64,000 nt of DNA from Thuidium tamariscinum (Eukaryota > Streptophyta > Bryopsida > Hypnales > Thuidiaceae): the NCBI GenBank assembly GCA_947034885.2, contig OX344749.2:5719501-5783500 (forward strand). The letters run 5' to 3'. The position numbers and the translations under genes are program-made. This document shows positions 24,701 through 36,701 of this stretch, piece by piece. Positions within the stretch are counted from its first letter, which is position 1. Each line of letters starts with the position of its first letter. The notes beneath the pieces were generated by a model. The model saw only the letters and a program-made list of their open reading frames with translations, did no database searches and had not been told where the DNA came from.

Positions 24701-26129
24701 TTTAGCCGAAACTGTTCATAACAAGTGGCTTCAACAATCTGGAAATCGAGGAAACGATTTATACATTGCCACTGTTGACGACTATGTAAGAGCCTTTATG
24801 CAAATGGTCAAGTGTTATCAATATCTTAAAGGCGATCAAGCTGGAACAGGACCTGGAAAGGAAGAATTGTTACTCCGAGTTGCCCAACGATCAGCGCAAC
24901 GATCGGGGAATCCAAAGGTGCTCACTGAAGCTATGTCCAACATTCCAGAAGTGAAAGAATTTCTCAATAGGGAGCCTCGTCTTGAAGGTGAAGAAGTGTT
25001 TGGATCACAAAAACGCAAGCCAGATATGCCATTGGGCTGTGAATATGATTCACACCGCCCGGACAAAGTGAATTTTTCTCATCCACGCATTCAAATGAGG
25101 TCGAAGAGAGCCTCCACAGGCATTCAAAATTTGAATCCTATTATTGAAGATGTTATTCCAACTGCAGATACTGAGATGGAGGATCCGATGACAACTGAGG
25201 GCAATTTAAGAGAAGGTTTTACTTACAGAGTTCCTCATGTGTCAGCAATTCAAGAGAGCAACTGTGATGAGTTTCAGTGGCACATTGCAAGGCTTCCTAA
25301 ATCCTCAGCAAAGGCTTGCTTTGCCCTCCAAGCTATTTCGAAGAAGAAGTGTACAGCAAGGATTGTCTAAAACAATATTGCTACAGCAGCACCAACGTAT
25401 ACAGGAATGATGACCAATTATAAGAAAAATCGAAATGAGCAAATGCAATTTTTCTTTTGCAATGACGACATTGAACGTTGTGTGAAGGGTATAAGTCGGA
25501 AGTGGGTGTTGTCAAGACCTAATGTCCCTGCCATATGGCCTGTCAAAATGGGTACCAATTTGTCAAAGCAAGAGATTTTGGCATTTGAAACTGCTGGCTT
25601 TCAGCTTCCACAACGTCAAGTTATTTCACCCCGAAGACTGTTTGGTGGAGAAGCAGGTTTAGATTTGGTCTCTGCTTATCCTGTTCCATGTATACCAGAT
25701 GAGCATCCAAAAATTCGGTCAGGGAAAACCATTCGTCGGAATCCAAAGGCGCCAACAGTAAAACACGCGAACAATTGTGCATCTGCAATTACACTGAAGG
25801 CATGCATTCGTCGGGTAACAATGTTTCCTCACCCTGGATTTGGTTGCATTGTTTGCCTTGACTCTGGATTGGAGCCAAAAATTGAACAATATATGCTTAC
25901 TATTTCATCATTTCCAGAGTGTTCATGTCCATACTTCAAAGAAATGGCTACAAAGTCATTAGGCAAGCGAGGACAATGGACAAATTGTAAGCATCTCTAT
26001 TTTGTTTTTACAATCATTTGCAACCTTGAGTCAGCAATAGATGCCTTCATTCATGCCCCAAGTTTCAGTTTCAATGAAGTCAAGAAGATCCTTCTTAGTG
26101 GGATATTAAATCATTTAGCTCTAAGTTAG
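21795..26129 (+). pseudogene. MULE-like transposase with SWIM zinc finger, one internal stop
   Basis: Two exons, 21795-24059 and 24660-26129, joined in phase 0 across a 600-bp AT-rich intron with a GTAAGT donor and TTTCAG acceptor; about 1244 residues. The N-terminal third is unfamiliar and holds a Ser/Thr/Leu/Pro repeat. The catalytic core shows Asp575 (AWLMFDYVKR), Asp641 (FMADSAQANWNAV) and a CxxH motif C670-LF-H673 (RSCLFHWTQ), as in MULE transposases; the acidic third residue is probably in the helical part around TEEGLHRLELWLSF. A SWIM finger (ECSCPYF...NCKH) lies near the C-terminus, also typical of the family. A TAA at 25368-25370 (codon 992) interrupts the frame between core and SWIM, with clean coding character on both sides. 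The protein would cut and join the element ends; this copy should give a truncated product unless the stop is read through. Confidence 0.75.
22255..22445 (+). repeat. 18-bp coding minisatellite (SSSTLP repeat)
   Basis: About 11 in-frame copies of an 18-bp unit around AGTTCTAGTACTTTGCCC encode SSSTLP/NSSTLP hexapeptides in the N-terminal part of the transposase. It is a flexible linker-like tract, and copy number is probably variable between copies of the element. Confidence 0.9.
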
Positions 26130-26431
26130 ATTTTTTATTGCAAAACAGTATCAACTTTTGTACCTTCTGTACTCATCAATGTATATGTAGTGAGACTAAA
26201 AGGGCCACTACTTCCATTTCACTTTCAGCATTGAGATTACTGTATAATTTTTGTTGTTTTCCTTATACCTATATTTTGCATTATGGTTTATTATATTCCA
26301 TCATTGATATCATGTATTTGTACCTTCATTCTCTTCTAACCATTGTGTTTTGATTTTAATTTTTTAGTTTATAATTCAAATTCTCTCATTTCTTTTTGAA
26401 ACAAAATACACAATCATCAATTCTAAAAATG
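26130..26431. other. 3' flank of transposase gene
   Basis: AT-rich non-coding sequence, presumably the 3' untranslated region and polyadenylation region of the transposase transcript. Confidence 0.4.
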
Positions 26432-26536
26432 TCCACGGTAATGGGTCTATTTGAGATTTATTATATGACACAAAAGCAATTCAATTCAACTCTCAACTTC
26501 TTTGGTTTTAAGACAATTTACTTCCACGGTCATAGG
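26432..26536 (-). repeat. Right subterminal ACCGTGGA-type repeats
   Basis: TCCACGGTAATGGG (26432) and TCCACGGTCATAGG (26523) are inverted relatives of the left-end motif CCTATTACCGTGGA. Confidence 0.55.
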
Positions 26537-26624
26537 CACTGTAGTAGTGAAGTTACAATTTTGAATGGTATATATTTTGATTTTTACCTTTTTCATCTGT
26601 TATTTTCGTCCATTGTCTTCCATT

Positions 26625-26725
26625 TTTTCCATCTACTTTCATCTTTTTTTCATCTACTTTCATCTACTTTCATCTACTTTCATCCATTTTTTCCATCCAC
26701 TTTCATCCATTTTCATGCAACTTTA
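26625..26725. repeat. TTTCATCYA tandem repeat
   Basis: Successive copies of CATCTACTTT and CATCCATTTT, period about 10 bp, lie just inside the right end of the element. Confidence 0.8.
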
Positions 26726-26747
26726 TTTTTTTTCATCCCAAATCAAT

Positions 26748-26803
26748 GCTCCCCGCTCACAACTTGCTGCTCACCGCTCACCGCTCACGTACTAGCGACG
26801 TTG
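26748..26803 (-). repeat. Right terminal inverted repeat with GCTC array
   Basis: It contains CCGCTCACAACTTGCTGCTC and CCGCTCACCGCTCACGTAC. Its reverse complement resembles the left end (GCTAGTACGTGAGC against GCTGGTATGTGAGC). Confidence 0.65.
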
Positions 26804-26817
26804 TGTGGAAGTTTGGA
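26804..26817. repeat. Right target-site duplication
   Basis: TGTGGAAGTTTGGA, the exact partner of 11381-11394. Confidence 0.7.
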
Positions 26818-28958
26818 AGTGTTGTGAGAAACTTAAATCGATTTTCTATATAACCAAGCAAACAACACATTTTCATTACATTTTTACACAGACTAGATTG
26901 TAATGAGACATTTTTTATTATTATTACCATATCAACAATAAAGAAATCATGGAAATCACTACTACATAGAATGTTATCAAAAGGTGTTGTCCACAACATC
27001 TAAAGATAGTTATAGTCTCTAGATATGGCCACACACTGCCTCGTCAGTAACAAGGGTTTTGATCTCTAGGCTATGATTCAATTGACAAGCCATGGCCCAT
27101 CAAATTCTCATGGTTCAAGTCCAAGAAATGAGGCGTACCAAAATTGCACAAATAAAATCAACCAGGAGCATTGACCTGCCCATTTATATGTACTAAAGAC
27201 AGCAGACTTCATATGAGAGCTTCAAACTCCACCAAACAAGAAACCCTATTGAATCAAAAGAGGAATTGCAACAGGACATAAAGCGTAGAAAATGCAAACT
27301 GGTTTCCACGTCACTGCAAGAGTTCATAATGTGCTTACCATCACTGAGAATTAGCAGAACTTTAGAGCTGACGATTGGAGTAGCAGTTCATCAGCTGTTG
27401 CCAAATGCAAAATCGCTTCTCCACTGCACTCCAAAACTACAGAGATCAAAACAAGATGCAAAATAATCGCTAAGTACTGACAACAAATTTACACCTCTTC
27501 AGAATCGAAAACACAAATCTCACATCATACAACCCGCACATTCACGACTTGAAGAAAAGGATGGAAAGAACATGCAAGTTCACAGAGTGATCACAGAAGT
27601 TGCCTAGTAGGGCTTAAACCCTAATCTCTGTAGAATACCGTGATCGTCTCTTAGCGCGACCCTGATCAACGGTGACTGTGTTTTTGAAGAATTAAGATCG
27701 ACAGCATTAAATGGGGATGGGTGGGCGGTCAATTTTTTGAAATTGAGGGGTTTCTATTGGGGGGGAGGGACCTAGCCTCTTTCTGTGGATATGGGGATAG
27801 TCTGAGCATGGTGATTCAACTAAAACCTCAAATGGCAACATTGAATCGACAGAGTTTGAGAGTCAGTTCTGAAGTTAAATTTTATCAACCAGCTCACAAG
27901 TTCAAGATACCCAGATTCTCACACATGGTGCAATATTTCGGATAATTGGTTAATATTGTATTCCTCAGGAATCACTCTGAGCTTCATCGTAAGCTCAGTC
28001 TTGCATGAGTCTCAGCATTAAGTATAGAACTAGAGTGCACTTGATAATTCAAGAGTTTTCAAAGATAGAAATTTCTCTCCTTAAAATCTTGTATGCCCTT
28101 GGCACTAAAGAAATTAAGCTGTGAGTGCCATACCACTCGTTTCTCCTTTGTGTGACATGAAACTTGGGTGAGCTAAACGGCACCCACTAAACTCTGCATC
28201 ATTTGAGTGGTAGTCCCTAGAGTTCCGATTGTGGCGTTCAGTGCAGAGGTTTCGTGGACTTTGTCTCGCTTCACATTTGACGGACCTGTATGCGAAATTA
28301 TGCTCAAATCGGTTTGAGCAAGTCGAGTCCAGATGCAAGTATTGTGTCCTACATTAATAAAGTGAAAAACTCTATCAACACTCTCAAACTAGGAGCTTAA
28401 ATATGCAATTCCTTGGTTACATATCATGCAATCAGATCTTTGTGGGTCTAGTTGTAAGACGATTACATTTCAAATAGACTTTTCATTACATACCACATGG
28501 CCTTTCAATTACATACCAAAATGTCCTTTAAATAAGGAGAGTTATAGAGTCGTGTTCAAGGAGTTTATGTGACACTCAGCTCCACGTGGCTGTTCCTCGA
28601 CCTTCCCAAACTATTCCTGTATACCAATCTTACTAGTTTGAAAGAGTGCCTTCTACAATACAAAGCCAAACAAAATTTCAAACTAAATAGAGACTGAAAG
28701 CAGTTAGATGCCTAGAAAAGACTTCTCCAAAATTTGACATCACAGTACTTCCACACGCTGGAGAGCACAAGTTGCACAAGCAGTTCGTGGCTGCCAGAGC
28801 CCTCATAGCGATCGATCGATGTCTACTTGATCGAAACAGCCTTGATCATGTGACAATCAAGCAGTAAGCGAGCAGAAAACTCGGCTGTAAATTTCTCCGG
28901 GGCAACTGAAGGTTCCTTGCTTATAGCTCCAGGCCAGTCGAGTATTAGCGTAGTCAGT
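26818..28958. other. Intergenic DNA
   Basis: No gene recognised. Composition is less AT-rich from about 27.2 kb. The part adjoining 28958 is the presumed 3' end of the ubiquitin-like RING gene. Confidence 0.5.
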
Positions 28959-30035
28959 TCAACCTTGGCTGAAGGGCAGTCTGCACATTGGGCAAGTGTC
29001 ATAACCTGCAAGCAAATAGTGTCTCACACACTCCGGATGCACAGCATGGCTGCATGTTGTGTCAGTCGTTGATGGTGCATCGATAGACCCAAAACAAAGA
29101 GCACAAGTGATCTCATCCTCATGCTCTACTCCTTCCTGCCCAGTGCCACCAAGCCTCACTGCAGTAATGATGAGGCTGCTCCAATCTGCGGTGTTCTGTC
29201 CTGCAGCGTCGTCGAACGTATGGTACTCCTTTGCGGTAGTCACGTTCCACTTGCTCATCATGTCAACTCCAGAGTCTCTCTTGCGACCCTCAAACATCCA
29301 CTCGCATCCATAGAACCGACATGTCGCAGCAGTGAAACTTTTCTTACAGCTTGGACAATTCACAGGTTCAGCAATGTTGAACACAGTGAAGCCCAAACGG
29401 CACCAGACGTCACAACCATGTGCTGCACACTCAATATTCTGGCACTTCCCTCCGATATTCAGGCCTCGAGAATAGTTTCTCCAAGGCTTGGAAGGATTTG
29501 GGGCATGTCTTCGGTTCGCCCTTATGCGTGTCTTCAAAGAAGACATATTCTGCATGTCTACGAAAGTTTGCGACTTCGTACAATTTGCATCTCCGCCACG
29601 CAACCTCCCAACAACATGCACAGTCGACCCAGACACCGGCAGCGAGAAATTGTCTGGTGACAGACGCTTTCCACCACAAACCATCTGGAAGTCCTGCTTC
29701 GGGGAATAACCCTCGTGATCTCGAATGGCATCCTCCACATCGGCTATGGAGCTTTCAGGTGGCAGGTGAACCACGAATGATACACCCTGGAGGCTTCTCA
29801 CAACCAAGGATACAGAGTCACTGACCTTGGATGAAGTGCCCAGCCTTGTACGCACTGAGAAGCGACACGAGTTTCCGACTTTCATCATGGTGGGCAACAG
29901 ATGTGCGAGTTGACGCTCGTTGCCCAAGCGCATCCCTCGATACAAGAGCTCCTGGACTGACAGGTTGTGACTAGTGGCGATTGCCTTCTTCAATTGACGC
30001 ACTGTACGAATGTTATTGATGCTGACTGAGAACAT
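28959..30035 (-). CDS. Tandem ubiquitin-like / RING-H2 protein, copy 1
   Basis: Probable E3 ubiquitin ligase of 358 residues in one coding exon. Ubiquitin-like domain 1 starts at MFSVSINNIRTVRQLKK. Domain 2 begins about SLVVRSLQG and ends with a ubiquitin-type GRLRGG. A Cys-rich domain follows (GLNIGGKCQNIECAAHGC, NCPSCKKSFTAATC, FYGCEWMFEGRK), and a C-terminal RING-H2 (CALC, CSHAVHPEC, CPMC). The acceptor TGTGCAG near 30116 is shared with copy 2, so at least one 5' exon exists upstream. Relative to copy 2 this gene lacks two bases just upstream of the first ubiquitin-like domain (TTCTCAGTC against TTCTCTCAGTC), so the frame from the shared exon start is lost and the ATG at 30035 becomes the best start. 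The GG end suggests possible processing, which is inference. Confidence 0.8.
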   Translation of the reverse strand: MFSVSINNIRTVRQLKKAIATSHNLSVQELLYRGMRLGNERQLAHLLPTMMKVGNSCRFSVRTRLGTSSKVSDSVSLVVRSLQGVSFVVHLPPESSIADVEDAIRDHEGYSPKQDFQMVCGGKRLSPDNFSLPVSGSTVHVVGRLRGGDANCTKSQTFVDMQNMSSLKTRIRANRRHAPNPSKPWRNYSRGLNIGGKCQNIECAAHGCDVWCRLGFTVFNIAEPVNCPSCKKSFTAATCRFYGCEWMFEGRKRDSGVDMMSKWNVTTAKEYHTFDDAAGQNTADWSSLIITAVRLGGTGQEGVEHEDEITCALCFGSIDAPSTTDTTCSHAVHPECVRHYLLAGYDTCPMCRLPFSQG

Positions 30036-31300
30036 TTCGCAATCGCCGGCCTTGAATGTTGGTGATATCAAGCATCCGCTCCAAGTTTGCCTTGCCAGTG
30101 GTGCTCCTGCACATGAAGAAAATCAGTTATAACAAGTGCTGGCTGGGTCATGCCCTTCTCGATCTGCCTGATTTCAAGATCATCAATCCGAAACACTCCT
30201 TGATTCTATAGCAGTTACATTAAATTTGCAACCCTAGTATACTTCAAAAATCTTGAAATAATGCACATCATATAAATTGGAAAGATAGACGTACCTAGCC
30301 CTTAGGGAACCTGGGTTAGTCTCTCCTTTAGATTTCGTCATGTTCACTGTTTCAAAGCAAGGTTTGACTGCAATTAGAAGCTGCCGAATAGTGTCTTAGA
30401 TCTGAATCTGGAAGTAGCTTCAACGAAGACGAATCAAAGGAACCGAGAGGATTTCTACGAACTCACGGACGGTTTTGCTTCATCACGACCTCAGCCCAAG
30501 AAAAACTGTCAACCATAACATATACATGGACCTAATATTGGAAAGTAACGCTTGCAATCTTCGAAGCAATATTTACTCTCTTGCAATACATTGAGCAGTC
30601 TACCAAGCCTAGCCGTTTGCAGGATGTAGCAAAACAATTCCTCTCCAGATGTTTCCCACGAAAAATAGAGCAAGGAGGAACAATATTGTCACTAACCTAG
30701 TTCACGGAGATGGATATTTCAGCAACTTGATAACGAAGTCCCACAGGCTTAAGAAATCCGAATTCGAAACAGCATCAGCACAGGACGTTGAGTCTTGACA
30801 ATCCACAACAACTGCAACTTGAAGGACCGCATGCCTTGTCCATTTATACACATAAGGCCTCAGGGCTCAGGAGCCTCAGATGAATGTTCATTCAAACTAG
30901 CTAGTCATGAATGGAACTCTTGTGATTGGAGATCATGAACTAAGAAGCTATGAAGTTATGATTTTGAGCAGATGGGCTCTGCAATTGCACAGTCAGATCT
31001 GTCTCTCTCAGAATGATTAGTTTATATGTGATTGATCAGTTTTGAGGACTGCAAGGGGGCATTGCGACTTGAGAGCTAGGGAAGTTATCATGATATAGTA
31101 GAACATCAAATAACTATGAAAAGTAAAGTAACTAGTCCAAGAAGCAACCCTTTACCAAGTGAATCAAAATTGGAGTCAGTTGATGTTGTGGATGAATTTT
31201 TAATGAAAGAAGAATGAAATTTGTAGTGAATACAAGAGGAGGCAAATTTTTTGAAATGTTTGACATTTATTTATAATTTTTAAAAGTGAAAGTCAGTAGG
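30036..31300. other. Upstream region of ubiquitin-like RING copy 1
   Basis: It contains the remainder of the last exon up to the acceptor near 30116 and presumably a 5' untranslated exon around 30.7 kb (minus strand, donor-like GTTAGTGAC). No other gene is seen. Confidence 0.4.
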
Positions 31301-31321
31301 CAGCTATTTTAGTTCATAGAT

Positions 31322-31631
31322 GGCAAATTTAATCAAAATGGTAGTATTCCACATGCCATTTTTTAAATCACATAGTATAAACTAAAAATTGACATTAAGA
31401 ATAGGTATAGATTTTAGACATGTAGGACAATGTAGATTGATTTCAAAAGTCTATGATAGTTTTGGATTTCAACCTGTGCAATTTGAAACATCTAGGATTA
31501 GAATAGATTTTAGAAATTTAGGATAGGTATACATTTCAAATACCTATGACAAATTTAGATTTTAGACTATGCGGTTTGATTAGTAAAAAGTGTCAAAGTA
31601 ATGGAATTTTGTCATTTTGATGAAATTGGCC
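31322..31631. mobile_element. MITE, copy A of a family with 29-bp inverted repeats
   Basis: It starts GGCAAATTTAATCAAAATGG and its reverse-complemented right end starts GGCCAATTTCATCAAAATGA. The interior has repeated TAGATTTTAGA-type modules and is similar along its length to 41130-41436. About 310 bp, with no coding capacity. Confidence 0.75.
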
Positions 31632-34600
31632 AAATAGGAGGTGTAGTAATTACAAGGCATAGTTTTGTGAACGGGCCACAATGTATCATAAAAGTGATCC
31701 TCTTGTATTTAAATGGTACACAATATAGGTTCTAAAAGTGTCCCTTAGTTATTGAATATAAAAAACTGAAAATAGAACAATCATTACCATATTTCTACCA
31801 TAAGTAACAATGAAACATTCATGGTTTCTCATTTGATATGTAATTTTTCTTGTGTATTCTATTGCCTATTTTCTTTTGAACCTAATTTAGAGTGAAATGC
31901 ACATTATTTAGTAATGGTGATTTGCAAAGAATAGCTAGCTATATATTTTGTCTTTGAACTAGCTTTTGAAGTGGTTCATTTTCTTTGCCAAATGTCTAAT
32001 CAATTTTTTGTACCTAGTCAAAGTGCTTTTCAAAGTCCTTCTAATGACAAAAACCTTAGGTTCTAATTACAAAGTAGTCAAAGTTTGAGTTATATTTGGT
32101 AGAGCAAATTTTGGAGTCTATTTTTTTTATTGACTACATGTACAATTATAGCAAAAAGTGAAAATAAAAAATAAAAAATATATTATTGAAAATCTTCAAA
32201 ATTATAAATGATGACATTGCCTTAGGAGACCAATCAGAATTTGATTTAGAAAACAAATTGGAAATTTTCTTTCTATTTTTTTCCTTATATTTGCACTTCC
32301 AAATGACAAGCCTCATCATTCTATAGAGTCTAGATCTTCTCTTATGCATTTTCACATTTGGGTGTGATTGCACTTGAGAAACACTCATCCTATTTAATTT
32401 GCCCTATTCACTACATAGTGATTTCTTTTTTGACCATAACTCTTGCATTTTCACTTCAAATGACTTAAAATTTATAGGTAGGAAATTCATGATTATTATA
32501 TACCTTGCCTAATTTTTTTGCAATTCTCAAAAATGTTACAATGGGTGATTGCCAAAAACACTTGCCTTGTTTTCCATCGCATGTTCATTGCCAAAGATGT
32601 TTCGCGGCATAAGCCATTGCAAAATTGATTAAATGCATATAATATTCAAAAGTAAGATTCTTATAGCAACAAATATTGTACTTGAATTATTTCAATTTTT
32701 CCAAAATTAATTCAACAAGAGAAAGTGAACTTTGACTATATGTTGCATACATGATTTTCATTGGTGGTTTTTAGCACTATTGAGTACCTTTTATATAGTA
32801 TTATATTGTCAAATTTGGTATGCTAGCTCTTTTATTATAAATACACCTTTTTAAAATAGGAATTTCTAAAAATATGTTTGAAGTGTGTTTTGCATTGGCA
32901 TGAAGTGTGTTAGATCAGAGTTGAATTCATGTTGAGTTAAAAATGGTTTTTAATTCTAGCTTTGATCTCACTCTTTTGCTCTTAATTATCAACAATGACC
33001 ACTTTCAATATAAAATTTTCAAATGCATTTTCTAATTATTAAGAATAGGAATTTAGAATTCTCATATTGTAGCATAAATTGTAGCCTATGGCTCAAAATA
33101 TTACTTCAAGGTGCACAAAAAGATTCAATAGTATTGCGTGCCTCCAATTTAACAATGCAAATTATATTTTATGGTAAATTAAGTTATGTTGTTCATCCTA
33201 ACCTTCCAATGATGAACATAACAAATTGTCAAAACAATAGATCTAAAATCCAATCGACCATCTAGATTTCATGTTCAACCAACCTAAAACTACACAGTGA
33301 AGGATACATGATGCATAAGAAACCATAAAATGAACTATCCAAAAGGCTTAAGTAAGAAATCTAAATTTAAAACACCATGAATGCAATTTGTCTTGCAATT
33401 GAGATCAGATGCTAACATTTACAAGTGAACCAACTGAAGGAGTTCATTGTAGTAGAGAACCAACCCAAATGTAAGTTAGTGCATAATTGTGATTAGAAGT
33501 CTAAATGAATTCATGTGATTTAAGACTAGAATATGGCATTATTATTTCTTGACTGAGATCTTGAACTCTCAATGTGATCATCGCATTGAATTGATTGCAT
33601 ACCTTAGTATAATTTAAAGACAACAATCGAAACTTGAAGAGAGAGAAGAGTCATGATTGTTAGTGTAGAGTGTTACATCACATTGTCATGTAAATGTAGG
33701 TATTTTTTTAAGAAGCTAGAGCTACACTAAACAAGCCAGTTATGGCATAGATTCAAAAACTCCACAACAAACTCTTCCAATTACCAAACATTCATCCCAC
33801 AATTCAACCACTAATACAACTATGATGGAAAACAAATTTTATATTATTGCCCAATGCCCACACAATGTGTAGTGAAGGGATGCAAAGAATTTCTTGACTA
33901 AATTTGAGCTTCATCACTTTTAAATTGCAATAAAATTTTTGGGAAGAAATCTCTTAACATTTTGTTTTTTGAAGGTGAATCTCAACATGACATTTAATAA
34001 TCATACCAAATTTCAAAACATGCAAGTCTCTATATTTATGTGGAGAAGGATTTGAATTTTGTCTATATGGTGATTGGCATGTTTACTCTTAGTAATGATT
34101 ACAATCTACATTAACTACAAAATATAATTGGGTATAGAAACAATTCAAATTTTTTTTTGAAAAACATTGTTGCTAAGAGAAATAGATTTAAGTTAGATTT
34201 GGATGTTTGAACCTTGTACTATCACTAATTTTGTACTTTTGAGTGAGATGGTACAATTTTTTTACCAAACTTTATTTAAAACATAAAGATATTTATTACA
34301 AATTCTAGTTCATATTATGCACTTCATAGATCATATTTTTGCTCTTTAATGGGGTATTTTTTTAACATGAAAGATGAGCATTAGTATGTCTCCTATATAC
34401 ATATGCAATCAAATTAAAAAGTTCATCTTTAAATTGTTTTCAATAAATTAGTACATCGAACCGTGAGAATTGACTTTAAAAATCTACCAAAAATGAAATT
34501 TTAGTTTTTTGAAGCTGAAATTTGGTATCCTACATTGGGATTGTGTTAAAATTGAATGCTAGTTAAGTGAGACATAAAATGACAAATTCATTTCACTTCA

Positions 34601-34714
34601 TACAAAGTTTTTCGAAATGATTCAATGGTAGTTCTAATTATTGTTTTACCCTACTTTATAGAAGAGCTCCATCCATGCTAATGAAGTATAAAAATTAGTG
34701 GATTTAGTGGGGTA
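31632..34714. other. AT-rich gene-free stretch
   Basis: No frame, repeat pair or motif here supports a gene, apart from a direct-repeat copy that starts near 34541. Confidence 0.55.
34541..34700 (+). repeat. Dispersed direct repeat, copy 1
   Basis: About 160 bp similar to 36702-36862, sharing segments such as GTGAGACATAAAATGA and AAATGATTCAATGGTAGTTC. Copy 1 directly adjoins the MITE at 34715. Confidence 0.75.
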
Positions 34715-34937
34715 TAAGGTAGGAGCATCTAATAGCGTCAGTGTACCTAATGCCGCCATTCTCTACGTATGACAGTTATTTCAGAACTAAAATGAATGTA
34801 GACAGTAGATAACTTACTGACGTTGACCAAAATAATAAGCTCTCTACACTGTGCCGACATTTCAACTCTGAAATCATTGTCTTGCCTACATAGTGACAAC
34901 ATTAGGTACACTAATGCCATTGGGTGCTTCTACCTTA
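34715..34937. mobile_element. MITE with about 40-bp inverted repeats
   Basis: The left end reads TAAGGTAGGAGCATCTAAT. The reverse complement of the right end reads TAAGGTAGAAGCACCCAAT, and both continue through AGTGTACCTAATG. Non-coding, 223 bp; a TA duplication is possible. Confidence 0.75.
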
Positions 34938-35445
34938 GTTCATTTACTAATTCACAAATTTTTCAGTGAATTTTCACCAAATAGAAAGTTCAGCAACCTT
35001 AGAAAACTTTAGAAAGCTTTTGTAGAGTTGTAGGGTAAAAAATGAATTGATTTTAAAATTGCAAATTGCAATTCCATTGCAATGAAGTGCACTTCAACTT
35101 TATAACAAATGAAAAATGAATAATTGAAAATCTTACAATAATTTGGATTTCTTTTATAAACTATCTACCATTCCTTAGAGAATCTTTAGAAGATACTAAA
35201 TTTTTTTTGCGATGGCAAGTGAAGAACAAGCAAGAAATCAAGTAGTATGGAATGATGAGTGTCCGAAAAATAACTTCAAACATTCATTTTGAGCATACTC
35301 AATGGAATTATGTGAGTAGTAATTTTGGCAAAAGGTGGTACCACTAGATTGTCAATAGTGTACAAAAGACATCCAAAATGTTACATGACTTGAATTTCAC
35401 ATATACATTTTTATTATGATGACAGAGTACTCTTCTCTACATGTA

Positions 35446-35551
35446 GTTGTATCCAATTTATAGCCCAATATCAAGTCTCAATAGTCTTGGCAATTTCTTA
35501 ACGATGGATATTTATGAGAGGTTTGATATTGAGCTATAAGTTGGATACAAC
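35446..35551. repeat. 34-bp-arm hairpin
   Basis: Arm 35446-35479 (starting GTTGTATCCAATTTATAG) pairs with 35518-35551 with about four mismatches around a 38-base loop. It could be a small foldback transposon or a small-RNA precursor; nothing distinguishes these here. Confidence 0.7.
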
Positions 35552-36701
35552 AACATGGAAAATTTGCCAACGTCCAAAACTAAACTACATAGACTAAGAG
35601 CAAATCTAGTTATAACTCTAAGAATCACTAGAAATAAATGAAAACTATGACTTAGAAAAACAATTTGCCTTGCAATAGAACAATACAATGATTTCTTCAT
35701 CTTAATTAGTAAGGATCAATACAAGATTTTTTTTGAAAACAAAATAAGAGCATGGTTTGCATTTTCTCCCTTACAAAGACCATTACACAAACAAGGTTGG
35801 TTTGATCAAGTGAATCCATAAACTACATGATTTCTATTCTAAGTGGAAGAATTAATATGGTTTGAATTATCAAGGGAGTTGGCCCTTTTCGACCCATCCA
35901 CTACTCCCAATCCTCCAAAAACTCATCCCCAACACCTTGCAATCTTTTGAAATTAGAAGACAAATCATCTTCAAAATCTTCAAATTGATTTTTTGTCTTC
36001 TTCAAAAGTGATTGTAGAAAACACCATGTACAAGATCAACAACTGATAATTTTTAAAAAAAGCCTAAAAATGTTGCAACCTGTTTAAGATATGAAATTTA
36101 AGAAATTAATTAAAAAAATTACACGTATAATTAATATTGATTGTAATTTAATCAATATTAAGATATCTAATGTCAAAGAAGCAATTTGATGATTTTTTTC
36201 TTTAACTTTCTATAACATTGCCTACTTACAAAATCCAAACAAATGTTGTTCTATAAGTAAAGAAGAACAAACAAAAATTGAACAAGTATAATAATGATGA
36301 TTATCCTTTAAAATAAATTTGATAAACATCTATTTTTGAAGAAGTGATTATAAAACCTTTCATAATGAAACTTAGGCCCTTCAATCATTACTTTAGCATA
36401 TTGCATCAAAGTAATGGATGCTTTGGTGTATTTGTGAGATTAAAGAAAAAAATCGTGAACTTCACTAAAATAGTGGTGTTCATGTGGAATTTTTGACATA
36501 TTTCATGCCACTTTAACAATGATACAAGGGGCTTGCCTTGAAATAGACTTTGGAAAATATAAATTACTTTGCAAGAAAATCATATTTTCTTCTATATGTT
36601 CACAAAGCTTTTTTTATACACTCGCAAATAAATAAATAAATGATCATGAAAGTAATGGATAATCTTCTAGCTTTGGATTGTTTTTACAATACTTCACTAG
36701 G

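Larger units (their letters stand above)
11381..26817. mobile_element. 15.4-kb MULE-like DNA transposon with ParB-methyltransferase cargo
   Basis: The outer limits are an exact 14-bp direct repeat, TGTGGAAGTTTGGA, at 11381-11394 and 26804-26817, read as a target-site duplication. Just inside, both ends carry related GAGC-rich inverted sequences, followed by inverted subterminal copies of a motif around TTACCGTGGA. Between the ends lie a plus-strand transposase gene (21795-26129) and a divergent minus-strand ParB-methyltransferase gene (12517-19613), each with one in-frame stop. MULE-type RNase H transposases usually make 8-11-bp duplications, so 14 bp is unusual and the superfamily assignment is provisional. 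The element looks complete in structure but recently inactivated. Confidence 0.75.
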
